The notes beneath the pieces were generated by a model. It worked only from the letters and a program-made list of their open reading frames with translations, did not search any database and was not told the DNA's origin. The translations under genes and the position numbers were made by a program. Source: an uncultured bacterium (GTDB lineage: Bacteria; Patescibacteriota; Saccharimonadia; Saccharimonadales; Saccharimonadaceae). Taken from it: 11,853 bases of DNA. Each line of letters starts with the position of its first letter. Within the stretch, counting starts at the first letter, position 1. Where the stretch lies: contig CALHWG010000014.1 of assembly GCA_938036745.1 (NCBI GenBank), positions 1-11,853 on the forward strand, in the 5' to 3' direction. Shown here piece after piece: positions 1 through 6,090 of this stretch.

Positions 1-839
1 CCAACGATTTAATCCTTCAAAAAGAAGATGAAACACTACGAATTGAAATTGAAATTATCAAAATTAAAGAATCTTTTTCGAAAAAATCAAGATCTAATTT
101 AAAAAAATTCGTGGTAATTTTACGCGATATTACCAAGCAAAAAACGCTTGATGAAGAGCGTGATGAATTTATCAGTGTTGTGAGCCACGAACTTCGCACA
201 CCAGTGGCAATTTTAGAGGGTTCCTTGAGTAATTTAAAACTGCTAATTGATAAAAAAGCACCTTTTAAAATGCTTGAAAAATCTGCTAAAACTGCCTACA
301 GCCAAAATAATTTTCTCGCAACAATGGTGAATGATCTTTCAATACTCTCACGTACAGAAAGAGGAATCGGTGAAGGAACAGAAGAAATTAACCCAAAAGA
401 GCTTGCCGAGACACTTTTCAAAAAATATCACAAAACAGCTTTCGAAAGAGGCCTAAGCCTCAATTTAAATATTGACAATAATCTTAATCATGTTAAAGCT
501 AGTAAACTTTATTTAGAAGAATTATTACAAAATTTTATCACAAACGCCTTAAAATATACGCGCGAGGGCTCGATTGAAATTTGTTTTAAAAATTCACAAA
601 AAGGTGTAATTTTTGAGATTAAAGATACTGGTATAGGAATTAGCTCAAGCGATCAAAAACGGATTTTCGAAAAGTTTTACAGGAGTGAAGATTGGCGAAC
701 GCGAGAAACTGGCGGCACAGGCTTAGGGCTTTATATTTCTTCAAAATTGGCAGCAAAAATTGGTACAAAAATTCAACTCGAAAGCAAATTAAACCACGGT
801 TCGAAATTCTTTTTTGAACTCCCAAAAATTAAAGAATAG
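1..839 (+). CDS. PAS-HisKA-HATPase sensor histidine kinase (5' end outside window)
   Basis: The frame is open from base 3 leftwards, so the gene starts before the window; the GTG at 111 is internal. What is visible is the last strand of a PAS-like domain (VVILRDITKQK, ~108-143), then a HisKA dimerisation/phosphoacceptor helix with the H-box SHELRTP (His codon 186-188), then a HATPase_c domain with N-box NALKYT (Asn codon 543-545), G1 box DTGIG (Asp codon 624-626), an F-box-like IFEKFYR and G2 box GGTGLGL (~711-731). All catalytic boxes are intact, so it should autophosphorylate and pass phosphate to a response regulator. No regulator gene lies downstream; it may be upstream. Any membrane or sensor region is outside the window, so the signal is unknown. 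The ATP-domain end is normal and the stop is TAG at 837-839. Family assignment is very secure; the specific kinase is not identified. Confidence 0.95.
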   Translation, partial: NDLILQKEDETLRIEIEIIKIKESFSKKSRSNLKKFVVILRDITKQKTLDEERDEFISVVSHELRTPVAILEGSLSNLKLLIDKKAPFKMLEKSAKTAYSQNNFLATMVNDLSILSRTERGIGEGTEEINPKELAETLFKKYHKTAFERGLSLNLNIDNNLNHVKASKLYLEELLQNFITNALKYTREGSIEICFKNSQKGVIFEIKDTGIGISSSDQKRIFEKFYRSEDWRTRETGGTGLGLYISSKLAAKIGTKIQLESKLNHGSKFFFELPKIKE

Positions 840-854
840 ATTTTTGCATATTTT

Positions 855-883
855 TTGCTTTTTTAAAAATTTTATGGTATACT
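855..883 (+). promoter_or_regulatory. Promoter of secE-nusG
   Basis: TTGCTT (855-860), a 17-bp spacer and TATACT (878-883) preceded by TGG (875-877) form an extended -10 promoter. The predicted start is near 890, giving a leader of about 40 bases to the secE ATG. Confidence 0.65.
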
Positions 884-892
884 TGACATATC

Positions 893-911
893 AAGCCTAA
901 TAGGCTTTTTT
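893..911 (+). terminator. Small hairpin plus U-run at the secE mRNA 5' end
   Basis: AAGCCT (893-898) pairs with AGGCTT (902-907) over a 3-base loop and runs into six T (906-911). It looks like a weak terminator for the kinase gene, but it lies just downstream of the predicted secE start site, so it could also act as a leader hairpin or attenuator. A second stem, CTTGA (882-886) with TCAAG (891-895), overlaps it and cannot form at the same time. Confidence 0.4.
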
Positions 912-931
912 AATTTTGGAATAGGAGAAAG

Positions 932-1315
932 ATGGCGAAGAAAGAAACCAAAATAACTCGCGTTAAAGCAAAAAACGCAAAATCGAAGCCTGAAAAAGAA
1001 GTTTCGAAAGAGCTAAAAATAAGTAAATATGCTGCAAAAGTTGCTGGCATCAAAACAGAGAAAAAAGCTAAAAAACCAGCACCAAAATTTGTGCAAATTT
1101 TAACGAAGCCGTTTAAATTTATTACAATTCCATTTGTTGCACTTGGTAAATATTTATCAGCTTCTTGGAAAGAACTAAAACTCGTTCGCTGGCCAACCCG
1201 CAAAGAAACTTGGAAAATGACTAGTGCTGTAATTGCATTTTCTGTAGGGTTTGCGACATTAATTTTATTGCTAGACGGCTTGTTTAACTGGATTTTTAAA
1301 ACACTAATTAAGTAA
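932..1315 (+). CDS. secE: Preprotein translocase subunit SecE
   Basis: A 127-residue protein with the SecE core at the C-terminal end. The amphipathic segment SWKELKLVRWPTRKETWKMT (residues 79-98) is the family signature, followed by one transmembrane helix at about 99-121. SecE clamps SecY in the SecYEG channel. Residues 1-55 are a Lys/Ala-rich extension (repeated KK, AKK, KPAPK) that minimal Gram-positive SecE proteins lack; it is probably disordered and cytosolic. The start is supported by GGAG (~924-927) about 5-7 bases before the ATG at 932. nusG follows after 15 bases, the classic secE-nusG pairing, which adds confidence. No second or third TM helix of the E. coli type is present. Confidence 0.96.
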   Translation: MAKKETKITRVKAKNAKSKPEKEVSKELKISKYAAKVAGIKTEKKAKKPAPKFVQILTKPFKFITIPFVALGKYLSASWKELKLVRWPTRKETWKMTSAVIAFSVGFATLILLLDGLFNWIFKTLIK

Positions 1316-1330
1316 TTTTGAAAGGTATTT

Positions 1331-1873
1331 ATGGCAAATAAACGATATGATGATTCCCGAAACTGGTATGCGGTTACAACTTTAGCGGGATATGAAGACA
1401 AAGTTGCGGAAAATCTTCGCCAACGAATTGAAGGCGTAGATATGGCCGACAAAATCTTCGATACGCTTGTTCCGAAAGAGAAGCAGATTGAAGTTAGAAA
1501 TGGAAAACGCAAAGTTGTTGAACGAAAAATTCTACAAAGTTATGTTTTAGTTGAAATGAAATTAACCGAGGAGACTTGGTTTGTTGTTCGAAACACGCCA
1601 GGCGTGACTGGATTTATTGGCTCAGATTCACCAACACCGGTTTCTGAAAAAGAAATGCGTGATATTCGCCGCAGAATGGGCGCCGAAGAGCCAATGTTTG
1701 AAATTAACTTTTCTGAAGGTGAAATTATTAATATTATTGATGGACCATTCAAAGGTTTCGAAGGTGCAGTTTCTGAGATTGACGCCGTGAAAGGCAAAAT
1801 CAAAGTGATGGTTTCAATGTTTGGCCGTGAAACTCCAGTTGAGCTTGATATTCTTCAAATTGAAAAAATCTAA
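1331..1873 (+). CDS. nusG: Transcription termination/antitermination factor NusG
   Basis: A 180-residue protein of normal family length. The NGN domain covers residues 10-115, opening with NWYAVTTLAGYEDKVAENL and containing the conserved YVLVEMKLTEETWFVVRNTPGVTGF segment in two parts (71-80 and 81-95). The KOW domain is at 129-180, with GEIINIIDGPFKGFEG leading into the terminal beta strands. NusG binds RNA polymerase at the clamp/protrusion, affects pausing and Rho action, and couples to ribosomes through KOW contacts. GAAAGG (about 1320-1325) precedes the ATG by a short gap. It is cotranscribed with secE and closed by a strong terminator. Unlike the usual order, rplK does not follow directly: an opposite-strand gene intervenes. 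Confidence 0.97.
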   Translation: MANKRYDDSRNWYAVTTLAGYEDKVAENLRQRIEGVDMADKIFDTLVPKEKQIEVRNGKRKVVERKILQSYVLVEMKLTEETWFVVRNTPGVTGFIGSDSPTPVSEKEMRDIRRRMGAEEPMFEINFSEGEIINIIDGPFKGFEGAVSEIDAVKGKIKVMVSMFGRETPVELDILQIEKI

Positions 1874-1893
1874 TTTTAATTTCGAAAACTAAA

Positions 1894-1921
1894 AAAACGC
1901 TCAAAATTGGGCGTTTTAGTT
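1894..1921 (+). terminator. Rho-independent terminator of secE-nusG
   Basis: AAAACGCTC (1894-1902) pairs with GGGCGTTTT (1909-1917) around a 6-base loop, one U.G pair included, followed by a T-rich tail (TTTTAGTTTTATTT). Confidence 0.85.
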
Positions 1922-1938
1922 TTATTTAAAATTAAAAA

Positions 1939-1958
1939 TCTCGCTAAATTTAGCGAGA
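1939..1958 (-). terminator. Perfect palindromic terminator of the minus-strand gene
   Basis: TCTCGCTAAA/TTTAGCGAGA is a perfect 20-base palindrome directly beyond the minus-strand stop codon. Read on the minus strand it is followed by ATTTTTAATTTTA, so it terminates the nucleotidyltransferase-like gene. A-runs on both sides make it usable from the plus side too. Confidence 0.75.
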
Positions 1959-1963
1959 AAAAA

Positions 1964-2473
1964 TTACTTTTTAGCAACAACGTTTTTATTAATCTTGAGA
2001 GCTTTTTCTATCATATATTCAGGATTTGATAAATTTTTATTAATAAGCTTAAGTTTATGCGTTCGAGAATATTCGTGAAATTCAGGTGTCGCTAGAATCA
2101 TCCCATCTTCAACACAAATACAAACCTGGTAAAGATTGAAACCAAATGACGAAATTAAATCTGTAATATTGCGATATTTTCGCTCAAAACCTTGTTTGAA
2201 AATTGCATCCGTATCTTTAATTCGCCAAATATCAAAAAGTTGGCCGTGGTAATTAATTCGAAAACCTTTGTGATTATTCTTCTCGACAAAAGTCCCACCC
2301 AGATCTTCAAGCCGTTTACGAATTTTTGAGACAGATATATCTGTTTTTACCACGATATCAATGTCGTGATTTTCAACCGAATTAATGCAGAGAGCTTTAT
2401 AGATTGCAAAACTCCCCACAATATAAACCCGCCCAAAATCTTTTAGAGCCTCAATTAATTCACGATTTTTCAT
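1964..2473 (-). CDS. Stand-alone nucleotidyltransferase-fold protein
   Basis: 169 residues when started at the ATG at 2473, which has GGAGA 7 bases before it; a longer open frame reaches 2530 but runs through the promoter. The pol-beta-type nucleotidyltransferase pattern is visible: YIVGSFAIYKAL (residues 17-28, the GS motif and helix), HDIDIVV (36-42, two acidic residues) and FDIW (80-83, third acidic residue). FERKYRNITDLISSFGFNL (96-114) resembles the stretch after the catalytic strand in CCA-adding/polyA-polymerase head domains. There is no HD domain or RNA-binding tail, so it is not a full tRNA nucleotidyltransferase. It may nucleotidylate an RNA, a protein or a small molecule, or be an antitoxin/toxin-type NTase; no partner gene is adjacent. 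It splits the nusG-rplK neighbourhood in reverse orientation. Fold moderately sure, substrate unknown. Confidence 0.75.
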   Translation of the reverse strand: MKNRELIEALKDFGRVYIVGSFAIYKALCINSVENHDIDIVVKTDISVSKIRKRLEDLGGTFVEKNNHKGFRINYHGQLFDIWRIKDTDAIFKQGFERKYRNITDLISSFGFNLYQVCICVEDGMILATPEFHEYSRTHKLKLINKNLSNPEYMIEKALKINKNVVAKK

Positions 2474-2501
2474 TTTTAAATCTCCAAAGCATGATTTTAA
2501 A

Positions 2502-2530
2502 ATTATAGCATAATTAACAATTAAAAACAA
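2502..2530 (-). promoter_or_regulatory. Promoter of the nucleotidyltransferase-like gene
   Basis: On the minus strand TATAAT (2507-2502) is preceded by TGC, an extended -10 box, with a weak TTGTTT (2530-2525) 17 bp upstream. The leader to the ATG at 2473 is about 22 bases and holds the GGAGA ribosome site. Confidence 0.7.
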
Positions 2531-2715
2531 GAAAAAAGTATAGTGAAGCTGAGGGCTATAGAAGCTTATATTAAACTAACGCCATTCCTGCAAACAATGT
2601 ACTTTAACAATATTTTTCACGCTAATCACATTTTCACATTCGTAATTTTACGTCGAACAATCTTCACAAAATTTTACACAATGAGTTAATAGTCCTAAAA
2701 TAAACGAATTGAAGC
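2531..2715. other. Intergenic spacer with no recognised feature
   Basis: AT-rich spacer between two divergent promoters. I find no start codon with a ribosome site, no strong hairpin and no repeat here. It may simply be the join where the opposite-strand gene was inserted. Confidence 0.6.
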
Positions 2716-2744
2716 TTGAAATTTTAAAAAAAATATGCTAAAAT
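2716..2744 (+). promoter_or_regulatory. Promoter of rplK
   Basis: TTGAAA (2716-2721), 17-bp spacer, TAAAAT (2739-2744) preceded by TGC (2736-2738). The start is expected near 2751. The leader carries a small perfect hairpin, ACTTGA (2758-2763) / TCAAGT (2768-2773), before the AAAGGG ribosome site. Confidence 0.8.
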
Positions 2745-2796
2745 TAGTATGTTACGCACTTGAATTATCAAGTATAAAATTATTTAAAGGGAAATT

Positions 2797-3222
2797 ATGG
2801 CAAAAAAAGTTATTGGAAATTTGAAACTTCGAATCCCAGCTGGCCGTGCAACAGCAGGTCCTCCAGTTGGTTCAACACTTGGTCAATGGGGTCTAAATAT
2901 GATGGATTTCATCAACCCATTCAATGAAAAAACTAAAGATATGATGGGTAAAGATGTAATTGTTCACCTTCAAGTTTTCGAAGACCGAACTTTCACTTGG
3001 AAATCACTTGGTCAACCAGTTGACGATATGATTCGAGACCGAGCAGGAATCCAAAAAGGTGCAGGAAATTCAAAAACTGACAAAGTTGGTAAAATTACAA
3101 AAGCTCAATTGCAAGAAATTGCTGAAGCTAAAATGGAACACTTGAACGCAGTTTCACTTGAAGGCGCTATGAAAACTATCGCCGGAACAGCTCGTTCAAT
3201 GGGTGTTGAAATTACTGAATAA
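2797..3222 (+). CDS. rplK: 50S ribosomal protein L11
   Basis: 141 residues, exactly the family length. The N-terminal domain shows the L11 hallmark KLRIPAGRATAGPPVGSTLG then QWGLNMMDF; the C-terminal rRNA-binding domain shows AGIQKGAGNSKTDKVGKIT and ends TARSMGVEITE. L11 binds the 23S GTPase-associated centre and is the docking base for elongation factors. Position 26 (E. coli numbering), Pro in PPVGPALG, is Ser here (PPVGSTLG); this is in the thiostrepton-contact loop. AAAGGG (2786-2791) precedes the ATG. It is a single-gene unit with its own promoter and terminator; rplA (L1), its usual partner, is not next to it, and tgt follows instead. Confidence 0.97.
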   Translation: MAKKVIGNLKLRIPAGRATAGPPVGSTLGQWGLNMMDFINPFNEKTKDMMGKDVIVHLQVFEDRTFTWKSLGQPVDDMIRDRAGIQKGAGNSKTDKVGKITKAQLQEIAEAKMEHLNAVSLEGAMKTIAGTARSMGVEITE

Positions 3223-3229
3223 TATTCTT

Positions 3230-3255
3230 AAAAATCGCTCTTCTGGGCGGTTTTT
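3230..3255 (+). terminator. Terminator of rplK
   Basis: AAAAATCGCTC (3230-3240) and GGGCGGTTTTT (3245-3255) form an 11-bp stem with two U.G pairs and a 4-base loop, ending in a T run. It ends four bases before the -35 of tgt. Confidence 0.88.
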
Positions 3256-3258
3256 AAA

Positions 3259-3287
3259 TTGCAAAAAAAATATTTCTATGTTATACT
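3259..3287 (+). promoter_or_regulatory. Promoter of tgt, predicted leaderless
   Basis: TTGCAA (3259-3264), 17 bp, TATACT (3282-3287) with TGT before it. Only seven bases separate the -10 from the ATG at 3295, so transcription should begin at or next to the A of the start codon, and no Shine-Dalgarno sequence is present. Confidence 0.75.
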
Positions 3288-3294
3288 TTAACAG

Positions 3295-4566
3295 ATGAAA
3301 AAAGCTCTAAAATTCGAAATTAAAACTCGCCTTAATGGTACTTTGGCAAGAACTGGTGTAATTCAAACTCCACACGGTGAAATTAAAACTCCAGCTTATA
3401 TTGCAGGCGGAACTAATGCAACAGTGAAGGCAATGACGCCCGAACAAATCCGCTCAACTGGTGCGCAGGCTGTGCTAGCAAACACCTACCATTTGATGCT
3501 TCGGCCTAGTGCAGATATCCTAGCAAAAGCTGGCGGAATCCATAAGTTTATGAATTGGAACGCACCAACTTTTACTGATTCTGGTGGATTTCAGGTTTTT
3601 TCACTTGGAATGGCTTACAAAAAGGGGATTGATGCAACTTCACACATTTCGAAGGGAGATTCAAATTTAGCACGCCATAATTCAAATCAGCTCGCAAAAG
3701 TTGGCGAAGACGGAGTTTGGTTTAAATCTCACATTTCAGGCGAAAAAATTTTTATGAGCCCCGAAATTTCAATGGAACTTCAGCATAAAATTGGTGCCGA
3801 TATCCACATGGCTTTTGATGAATTAACTTCGCCGCTAGCTGGCCGAGCACAAATTAAATCTGCATTAGATAAAACTCATTTTTGGGCTGAAAAATGTTTG
3901 AAACGCCACAGCGAATTAAATACCGAGCATATCGCAAAAGGCGAAAATCTGCAGGCACTTTTTGCGGTGGTTCAAGGTGCGCGCGAAGAAGATTTTCGAA
4001 AAGAAAGTGCGAGTTTTTTAGGGTCGAAAGCCTTTGATGGCTTTGGGATTGGTGGAATTTTTCAGCCAGAAGAAATCGCTGAAGTTCTAACTTGGGTGAA
4101 CACAACCTTGCCAGAAGAAAAGCCACGACATCTATTAGGAATGGGTGCGCAGCCGGCTGATCTCTTTTTAGGCGTGGAATTTGGTATTGATACATTTGAC
4201 TGCGTGGCACCAACTCGTCAAGCTCGAAACGGCGCAATTTTTACTTATTCTGGGCGAATTAATATTAAAAACGCCAAGTTTAAAGAAGACTTTACACCAA
4301 TCGATAGCAATTGCAATTGCTACACTTGCCAAAATTTCACAAAAGCTTATATAAACCATCTTTTCCGTGCGGACGAGATTCTTGCAAGTACGCTTGCTTC
4401 AATCCATAATGAATTTTTCGTAATTAATACAGTTGACAAAATCCGTGAAAGTCTTGAAAACGGCACTTTTTTTGAATATAAACGCCAATTTTTAACAAAA
4501 TATTATGGTGAAGAGCGAGCAAAAGACTTCGAAACTAAGCAAAATGAAGATTCGTTGCAAAATTAA
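3295..4566 (+). CDS. tgt: tRNA-guanine transglycosylase (queuosine pathway)
   Basis: 423 residues, longer than the usual ~370-380. The enzyme swaps the guanine at position 34 of GUN-anticodon tRNAs (Asp, Asn, His, Tyr) for a 7-deazaguanine base. Visible: TDSGGFQVFSLG with catalytic Asp95; the nucleophile Asp302 in DTFDCVAPTRQARNG; a zinc site CxCxxC (Cys340, 342, 345) plus His371, 26 residues on as in known structures. Residues ~106-138 are an insertion between FSLG and the FKSHISG strand. The substrate-pocket motifs are altered: FDELTSP (175-181; bacterial enzymes usually have DECT) and GGIFQPEE (253-260; usually GGLAVGE). This may mean it takes queuine rather than preQ1, which would fit a host-dependent salvager. 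The mRNA is probably leaderless. The 3' end overlaps the next gene by 23 bases. Confidence 0.95.
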   Translation: MKKALKFEIKTRLNGTLARTGVIQTPHGEIKTPAYIAGGTNATVKAMTPEQIRSTGAQAVLANTYHLMLRPSADILAKAGGIHKFMNWNAPTFTDSGGFQVFSLGMAYKKGIDATSHISKGDSNLARHNSNQLAKVGEDGVWFKSHISGEKIFMSPEISMELQHKIGADIHMAFDELTSPLAGRAQIKSALDKTHFWAEKCLKRHSELNTEHIAKGENLQALFAVVQGAREEDFRKESASFLGSKAFDGFGIGGIFQPEEIAEVLTWVNTTLPEEKPRHLLGMGAQPADLFLGVEFGIDTFDCVAPTRQARNGAIFTYSGRINIKNAKFKEDFTPIDSNCNCYTCQNFTKAYINHLFRADEILASTLASIHNEFFVINTVDKIRESLENGTFFEYKRQFLTKYYGEERAKDFETKQNEDSLQN

Positions 4567-4777
4567 GCCAAATTCAAAAAAAGGGAATCTCATTAAAAAA
4601 TCACAAGACGAAAACGGTGAGTTTTTTGAGATTTTTGTTCGTGAGCCAGCAATTGAAGGCAAAGCAAATCTGGCAGTAATTGAATTATTAAGCAAAAAAT
4701 TCGACGTTTCGAAAAGCCGAGTCTCCCTAAAGACTGGTGCAAAATCACGATTTAAGATTTTCGAAATTGAAAAATAA
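4544..4777 (+). CDS. DUF167/YggU-family small protein
   Basis: 77 residues from the ATG at 4544. The family pattern is clear: KIRCKIKPNSKKG at the start (residues 2-14), then REPAIEGKANLAVIELLSKK (33-52), and SRVSLKTGAKSRFKIFEI at the end. The upstream ATG at 4505 is in frame, but the 13 extra residues do not fit the family, whose members start just before the first strand. Neither start has a good ribosome site; the gene overlaps the end of tgt by 23 bases, so it is probably translated by coupling with tgt. The biochemical role of DUF167 proteins is not established; the fold is a small alpha/beta domain. Family secure, start moderately sure. Confidence 0.88.
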   Translation: MKIRCKIKPNSKKGNLIKKSQDENGEFFEIFVREPAIEGKANLAVIELLSKKFDVSKSRVSLKTGAKSRFKIFEIEK

Positions 4778-4800
4778 TAAATTTACCTCAATAAAAGCAA

Positions 4801-4834
4801 TTCTATTTTGGTCAGAATTAAATGGAAAATAGAA
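4801..4834. repeat. Inverted repeat after the tgt unit
   Basis: TTCTATTTT (4801-4809) and AAAATAGAA (4826-4834) are a perfect 9-bp inverted repeat with a 16-base loop. It is AT-rich and has no T run after it, so it is not a standard terminator; it may protect the mRNA 3' end or be chance. No other terminator is visible for tgt-DUF167. Confidence 0.4.
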
Positions 4835-4906
4835 GACTATTCCTTCGATTTTTAGTTGGCAAGTTTAATCTATAACACAAATAACTATAATATCTTATAT
4901 AATAAT

Positions 4907-4935
4907 TTCGCAATCAGTCTATTTTATAGTATAAT
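4907..4935 (+). promoter_or_regulatory. Promoter of the frameshifted membrane gene, predicted leaderless
   Basis: TTCGCA (4907-4912), 17 bp, perfect TATAAT (4930-4935). Six bases then separate it from the ATG at 4942, with no ribosome site, so the mRNA would start at the A of the start codon. Confidence 0.65.
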
Positions 4936-4941
4936 TTAGTT

Positions 4942-5820
4942 ATGTTTAAAGAATCACCTCAATCAATTAGAGATTACGCAAAAAATCAATCAACTGATTC
5001 AGTGAAGCGATATTACAATGACATCACAGACGCTTTAGATGATGAGGAGTTTCTTCAGACTCTATCAGATACAGAGGCTTTAGATCGATTAAATTATCTT
5101 CAAAATAATTTAATTGTAATATTCGTGAAAATATTTATCATAATGTGTTAAATACAATCTATACTAACTATATTATACATAGATCAGAATCAAAGCAAAC
5201 TATTAGTAAATTTTCGCAAAAAATTAAAGGTTTTGAAGAAAAAATTAAAGAATACGAAGAAAGCTTAGAAATAATTAAAGAGGTTGCAGGTGATATATCT
5301 GGTGCTGAGATATTAAAAAACTATGCTAAAGATTTTGATGAAGAGGCTGAAGAACATAAAGAGAAAGCAAGAAAATGGTTGATAGGATTAGCCATATCTG
5401 TTGGTATATTTACCGCTATTATTGCATTTCTTCTAAATATTCAAATCTTTGACTTCTCAACAATTGAAGGATTTCTAGCTGGCGATATAAAAAAGGCAGC
5501 AGCAGATAATCTAAAAACTTTAGTATTTATTATAAAGGGCTCAATAATTATAGCTTATGTTCAAATTCCGTTATTTATTAGAAAAAATTATTTTGCAGAA
5601 AAACATTTAGAGCAGTCTTCAATTAATTCATCGCCGAAACGTATTAAATGCTCTACATGCCGTCTATAAAACAATAAATAGTGCAGAAGAAAAAGATAAG
5701 ATACTCACGGTCGGAGCAACTATTGCATTTTCAGAACCAGAAAGCGGATTTATTACTAGAAAAGAAGGTGCTGGTGGGGATGACAATATTGAAGCTATTT
5801 TAAAAGTAATTGGTAAATAA
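4942..5820 (+). pseudogene. Two-TM coiled-coil membrane protein gene with two compensating frameshifts
   Basis: Three reading-frame pieces form one ~292-residue protein. Piece 1 runs from ATG 4942 to about 5117 (...RLNYLQNNLIV). Piece 2 continues from about 5118 in the -1 frame (NIRENIYHNVLNTIYTNY...) to about 5627. Piece 3 resumes the first frame at 5629 (HRRNVLNALHAVYKTINS...) and ends at TAA 5818-5820. So one base was lost near 5118 and one gained near 5625-5628. The rebuilt protein has a helical N-terminus, a Lys/Glu coiled coil (~5200-5290), a TM segment (WLIGLAISVGIFTAIIAFLL, ~5378-5440), a second TM (~5516-5580), and a soluble C-terminal domain. The C-terminal HRxNxLxAL...TVGATIAFS pattern recalls a recurrent family of bacterial two-TM proteins of unknown function; I cannot name it. 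It could be a true pseudogene or carry assembly errors. No classic slippery heptamer was seen. The segment lacks the TTCGAA motif common elsewhere. Confidence 0.7.
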
Positions 5821-5824
5821 AAGC

Positions 5825-5876
5825 AAAAGAACGGCAGTAATGCCCGAACCAAAATCGGGCGCATTACCGTTCTTTT
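5825..5876. terminator. Strong bidirectional terminator
   Basis: AAAAGAACGG (5825-5834) pairs with CCGTTCTTTT (5867-5876), and inside it GTAATGC/GCATTAC and CCGA/TCGG extend the stem around a small A-rich loop. It serves the frameshifted gene on the plus strand and the small minus-strand gene, whose stop codon lies in the stem's edge. Confidence 0.88.
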
Positions 5877-6003
5877 ATGTTTTAATAGCGCTACAAAATA
5901 AAAAAATCAATATTACATAATTGTTTGCTAGTTTGAGTTTTACTTTCAAGTTCTTGATTTTTTCAAGCTCTTGTTCAAACTCGGTTTCGTCAGTATTTTG
6001 CAT
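5875..6003 (-). CDS. Possible small membrane peptide (42 residues)
   Basis: From the ATG at 6003 the minus strand encodes MQNTDETEFEQELEKIKNLK followed by a hydrophobic stretch with NNYVILIFLFCSAIKT at the end. AAGGAG lies seven bases before that ATG, an excellent ribosome site, so this start is preferred over the upstream in-frame ATG at 6063, which lies in a hairpin loop. The first 20 residues are acidic and probably helical; residues ~26-41 could form a short membrane segment. Length, charge and a C-terminal hydrophobic tail behind a long 5' hairpin recall type I toxin peptides, but I see no antisense RNA promoter, so that is only a possibility. It lacks a recognisable family. It could equally be a non-functional remnant beside the broken gene. 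Confidence 0.5.
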   Translation of the reverse strand: MQNTDETEFEQELEKIKNLKVKLKLANNYVILIFLFCSAIKT

Positions 6004-6012
6004 AATTTGCTC

Positions 6013-6090
6013 CTTTTTAGTGGGCGGCTTGAACTGAAGTGCAGTCGGGTGGATTCTCTCCAATCTTCAGCTCGAATCGCCCACTAAAAG
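6013..6090 (-). promoter_or_regulatory. Long 5' leader hairpin of the small peptide gene
   Basis: Left arm 6013-6039 and right arm 6065-6090 are near-complete inverted repeats (26-27 bases; core AGTGGGCG/CGCCCACT and CTGAAG/CTTCAG, with few mismatches) around a 25-base loop. On the minus strand the stem ends in the A run of AAAAAGGAG, directly touching the ribosome site. A weak -10 (TATAAC, 6095-6090) would start the RNA near 6083, at the base of the stem. This suggests translation control by RNA structure; a REP-like DNA palindrome is the alternative. Confidence 0.55.

Noticed and set aside
910..1512. 200-codon open frame on the minus strand across secE and nusG
   Set aside because: It is antisense to two certain genes, has no ribosome site, and its Phe/Ser-rich product mirrors Lys/Glu codons on the other strand.
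3854..4237. 127-codon open frame on the minus strand within tgt
   Set aside because: Fully antisense to a certain gene, no ribosome site, low-complexity product.
4778..4941. Left attachment site of an island matching the tRNA-Gln 3' end
   Set aside because: I looked for the TGGCTGGGATGGAGG word or its parts and found only TTGGC-type fragments.
5100..5630. Programmed frameshifting in the membrane gene
   Set aside because: Neither junction has an X-XXY-YYZ heptamer or an obvious stimulatory hairpin, and two opposite shifts in one gene would be exceptional.
6013..6090. Degenerate tRNA or integron attC site
   Set aside because: It has 7-bp arm ends and a TTCAAGC word like a T-loop, but no T-stem, D-arm or anticodon stem fits; and there are no GTTRRRY-type core sites.
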